From: Saprospiraceae bacterium
GTDB lineage: Bacteria; Bacteroidota; Bacteroidia; Chitinophagales; Saprospiraceae
Assembly (NCBI GenBank): GCA_958295895.1
Contig: CATQHI010000006.1
Location: 124,001-188,000, forward strand
Direction of reading: 5' to 3'
Length of the DNA stretch: 64,000 nt
The stretch's first letter is position 1, and the number at the start of each line of letters is the position of its first letter. This document shows positions 62,687-64,000 of the stretch, piece by piece. A model generated the notes under the pieces. The model saw nothing but the letters and a program-made list of their open reading frames with translations, had not been told where the DNA came from and did no database searches. The position numbers and the translations under genes are program-made.

Positions 62687-63587
62687 AAATTATTTATTTG
62701 AGTAGAACATCATCAAACGCGATCTACAGGCTCAAATTAACATAAAAACATGATTCGCGTTTTTTACCTGCGCAGAACATGCGGGTTCACGCATTGCGTG
62801 TATTCCCGCCCTGGGTGCGCAATTATTGCATGTAACCAACAAGATCCTACTGGTTACACGCAACTCGCCAGCGATTTTTTCCACACTGCGCTTTTGCCCC
62901 GGTTGACGTGAAGCTACCGTATGCTGTTGGTTACACGCAACTCGATCAAAAGCAGGACCCCGTAGCACGTTTGCTACAGCTGACGTAAAACTACCATATT
63001 TTGAGGGTTATGCGCAACTTCTCAGGTTCTGCCTTGCCGCGGATCGGTTGTACTTGCTCAACTCGCGCCGCGTAAAATACCATCCCACTTAACCAAAATT
63101 ACTCGCGCTAAGGCAGGTGCCCTTGAGGCACTTGCGCCCAACATTACGGCACACACACTGCGCATACAAGCCTTTAGACACACTGCGGATAGCCTACCAA
63201 AGATAGCGCATACCCGTCAGTTGATGCCCTACTTACCCTCTTTGAGGTTGAAACACTATCGCCCTAACTGTTGCACCTCCTACTGCTGATCTAGCCGAAA
63301 AGCCACTAATCAGGCCTCTGGTCTACCCCACCTGCAACACTACTACTGTATGGTCGGAGCACGGGTAATGAACCGCCAGTCATAAAAGCGGATGCTCCCT
63401 TGTTGGGTCCGCAGAGGCAAGGGAATCGCTCAATTTGCCCGGCACCTGCGCTCCGCCGCCCGGGTAGTTAACCTCACAGAGAACATCCGCTTTCAGAACG
63501 CCTACCTACTACCCACCCTCTCTAGATACCCCGTATGGATGATAGCGCTTACATTGGGTACTAACAAGAACGAAAAAATCAACACCG
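62687..63587. other. Long gene-free region with degenerate repeats
   Basis: About 900 bp without a recognised gene on either strand. It contains the 77-bp periodic repeat (62791-63021), a variant of the dispersed motif (63440-63461, minus), GCACCTGCGCTCCGCCGCCC shared with 6922-6943, and an inverted repeat GTAACCA/TGGTTAC near 62832-62857. Composition returns gradually to GC-rich towards the right. Confidence 0.5.
62791..63021 (+). repeat. Degenerate 77-bp tandem repeat, three units
   Basis: The 17-mer TGGTTACACGCAACTCG occurs at 62851-62867 and 62928-62944, and a variant GGTTATGCGCAACT sits near 63006, all 77 bp apart. TGACGTnAAnCTACC recurs at 62904 and 62981 with the same spacing. About 31 of 43 bases match between units 2 and 3; the remaining ~34 bp of each unit are less alike. 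Confidence 0.6.
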
Positions 63588-64000
63588 ATGAGACACCTTC
63601 TTTTCTGCTGCCTCCTGCTCTGCACCGCCATAGCCTGCAACACCACCAAACCCACCGCCGCCACGGACGATGGTTGGGTCTCCCTCTTCGACGGCAAGAG
63701 CCTGGACGGATGGAAAGCCAGCGAGAACCCCGCCACCTTCTCCGTAGAAGATGGCAGCATTGTGGTGCACGGACCCCGGGCCCACCTCTTTTACGAAGGC
63801 CCGGTGATGGACCACGACTTTAAAGATTTCGAGTTCAAAGCCCAGGTGATGACGACCCCGGGCTCCAACTCGGGCATCTTCATCCACACCGCCTACCAGG
63901 AAGAGGGCTGGCCGGCAAAGGGGTACGAGGTGCAGGTGAATAACTCTCAGTCGGACTGGCGGCGCACCGGCAGCGTGTATTCTTTCGATGATGTACGGGA
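63588..64000 (+). CDS. DUF1080 (3-keto-disaccharide hydrolase-like) lipoprotein, N-terminal part
   Basis: The first 137 codons of a lipoprotein (leader MRHLLFCCLLLCTAIAC, lipobox-like AIAC). The mature part starts DDGWVSLFDGKSLDGWKASE, then FSVEDGSIVVHGPRAHLFYE, DFEFKAQVMTTPGSNSGIFIH and KGYEVQVNN, the DUF1080 (LamG-like, PF06439) pattern. Such proteins are secreted or surface hydrolases of 3-keto-glycosides or related sugars. The gene continues past the right edge. Confidence 0.88.
   Translation, partial: MRHLLFCCLLLCTAIACNTTKPTAATDDGWVSLFDGKSLDGWKASENPATFSVEDGSIVVHGPRAHLFYEGPVMDHDFKDFEFKAQVMTTPGSNSGIFIHTAYQEEGWPAKGYEVQVNNSQSDWRRTGSVYSFDDVR

Noticed and set aside
62791-63021. A CRISPR array or integron attC cluster
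   Set aside because: Repeats are only about 72% alike between units 2 and 3, no cas or integrase gene is near, and the attC core consensus (GTTRRRY) is not met.

Overview
The window looks like chromosomal DNA from a GC-rich member of the Bacteroidota, probably the Saprospiria/Lewinella group. This is inferred from the Bacteroidota-type -7 promoter box (TAnnTTTG), the lack of Shine-Dalgarno sequences, many short lipoproteins and secreted carbohydrate-active enzymes, and the gene families present (DUF5060, DUF1593 and DUF1080 proteins, GH78, sulfatase, PRiA4_ORF3, S9 peptidases). No rRNA or tRNA gene was recognised.

Layout. 1-16 kb: a partial outer-membrane protein, a polyprenol-phosphate glycosyltransferase, a DUF5060 glycosidase-like protein, an S9 peptidase, a VanY-type carboxypeptidase, a cytochrome c relic, a Pif1-like helicase, a macrodomain protein, a PRiA4_ORF3 protein, a TrxB-like oxidoreductase, a PhoD phosphatase and a sulfatase. 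16.1-18.2 kb: an AT-richer defence pair, RloA ATPase plus a frameshifted RloB. 18.3-36 kb: mostly housekeeping genes (icd, AI-2E transporter, AsmA-like protein, parE, UspA, FemAB-like GNAT, trpS, GntP, dodecin, a WaaA fusion, TM2/TPR protein, TlpA-like thioredoxin, RluA). 36.9-42.3 kb: a zone of gene decay (mprF with an in-frame stop, dedA lacking both ends, a VIT1 gene frameshifted at a nine-base G tract, a GT39 relic) surrounding an intact ECF sigma / small protein / MscS operon. 42.4-46.1 kb: a COG4705 membrane protein, a two-component system and a PAP2 phosphatase. 46.1-47.5 kb: a complete IS4-like element with a 9-bp target duplication. 47.7-56 kb: a GH13 relic, GNAT and kinase-like genes, alcohol dehydrogenase, a DUF1593 protein and a frameshifted GH78 rhamnosidase. 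56-64 kb: a decayed AAA-ATPase/nuclease gene, a complete IS66 element with an 8-bp target duplication, a strongly AT-rich two-gene island (Mrr-like nuclease and HExxH peptidase), about 0.9 kb without genes that holds a degenerate 77-bp repeat, and the start of a DUF1080 lipoprotein.

Three patterns cut across the genes. First, a 20-bp GC-rich motif (GGGCGGGGCCGCAGGTGCAA) recurs in about 19 exact or degenerate copies on both strands, inside genes in several reading frames and between genes. Second, at least nine genes carry a -7-like box only 3-6 bases before their ATG, which suggests leaderless transcripts. Third, convergent gene pairs are separated by related palindromic CACAGAG-type repeats. 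Frameshifts and in-frame stops cannot be told from assembly errors here, but several genes carry multiple independent lesions and large deletions and are true relics.
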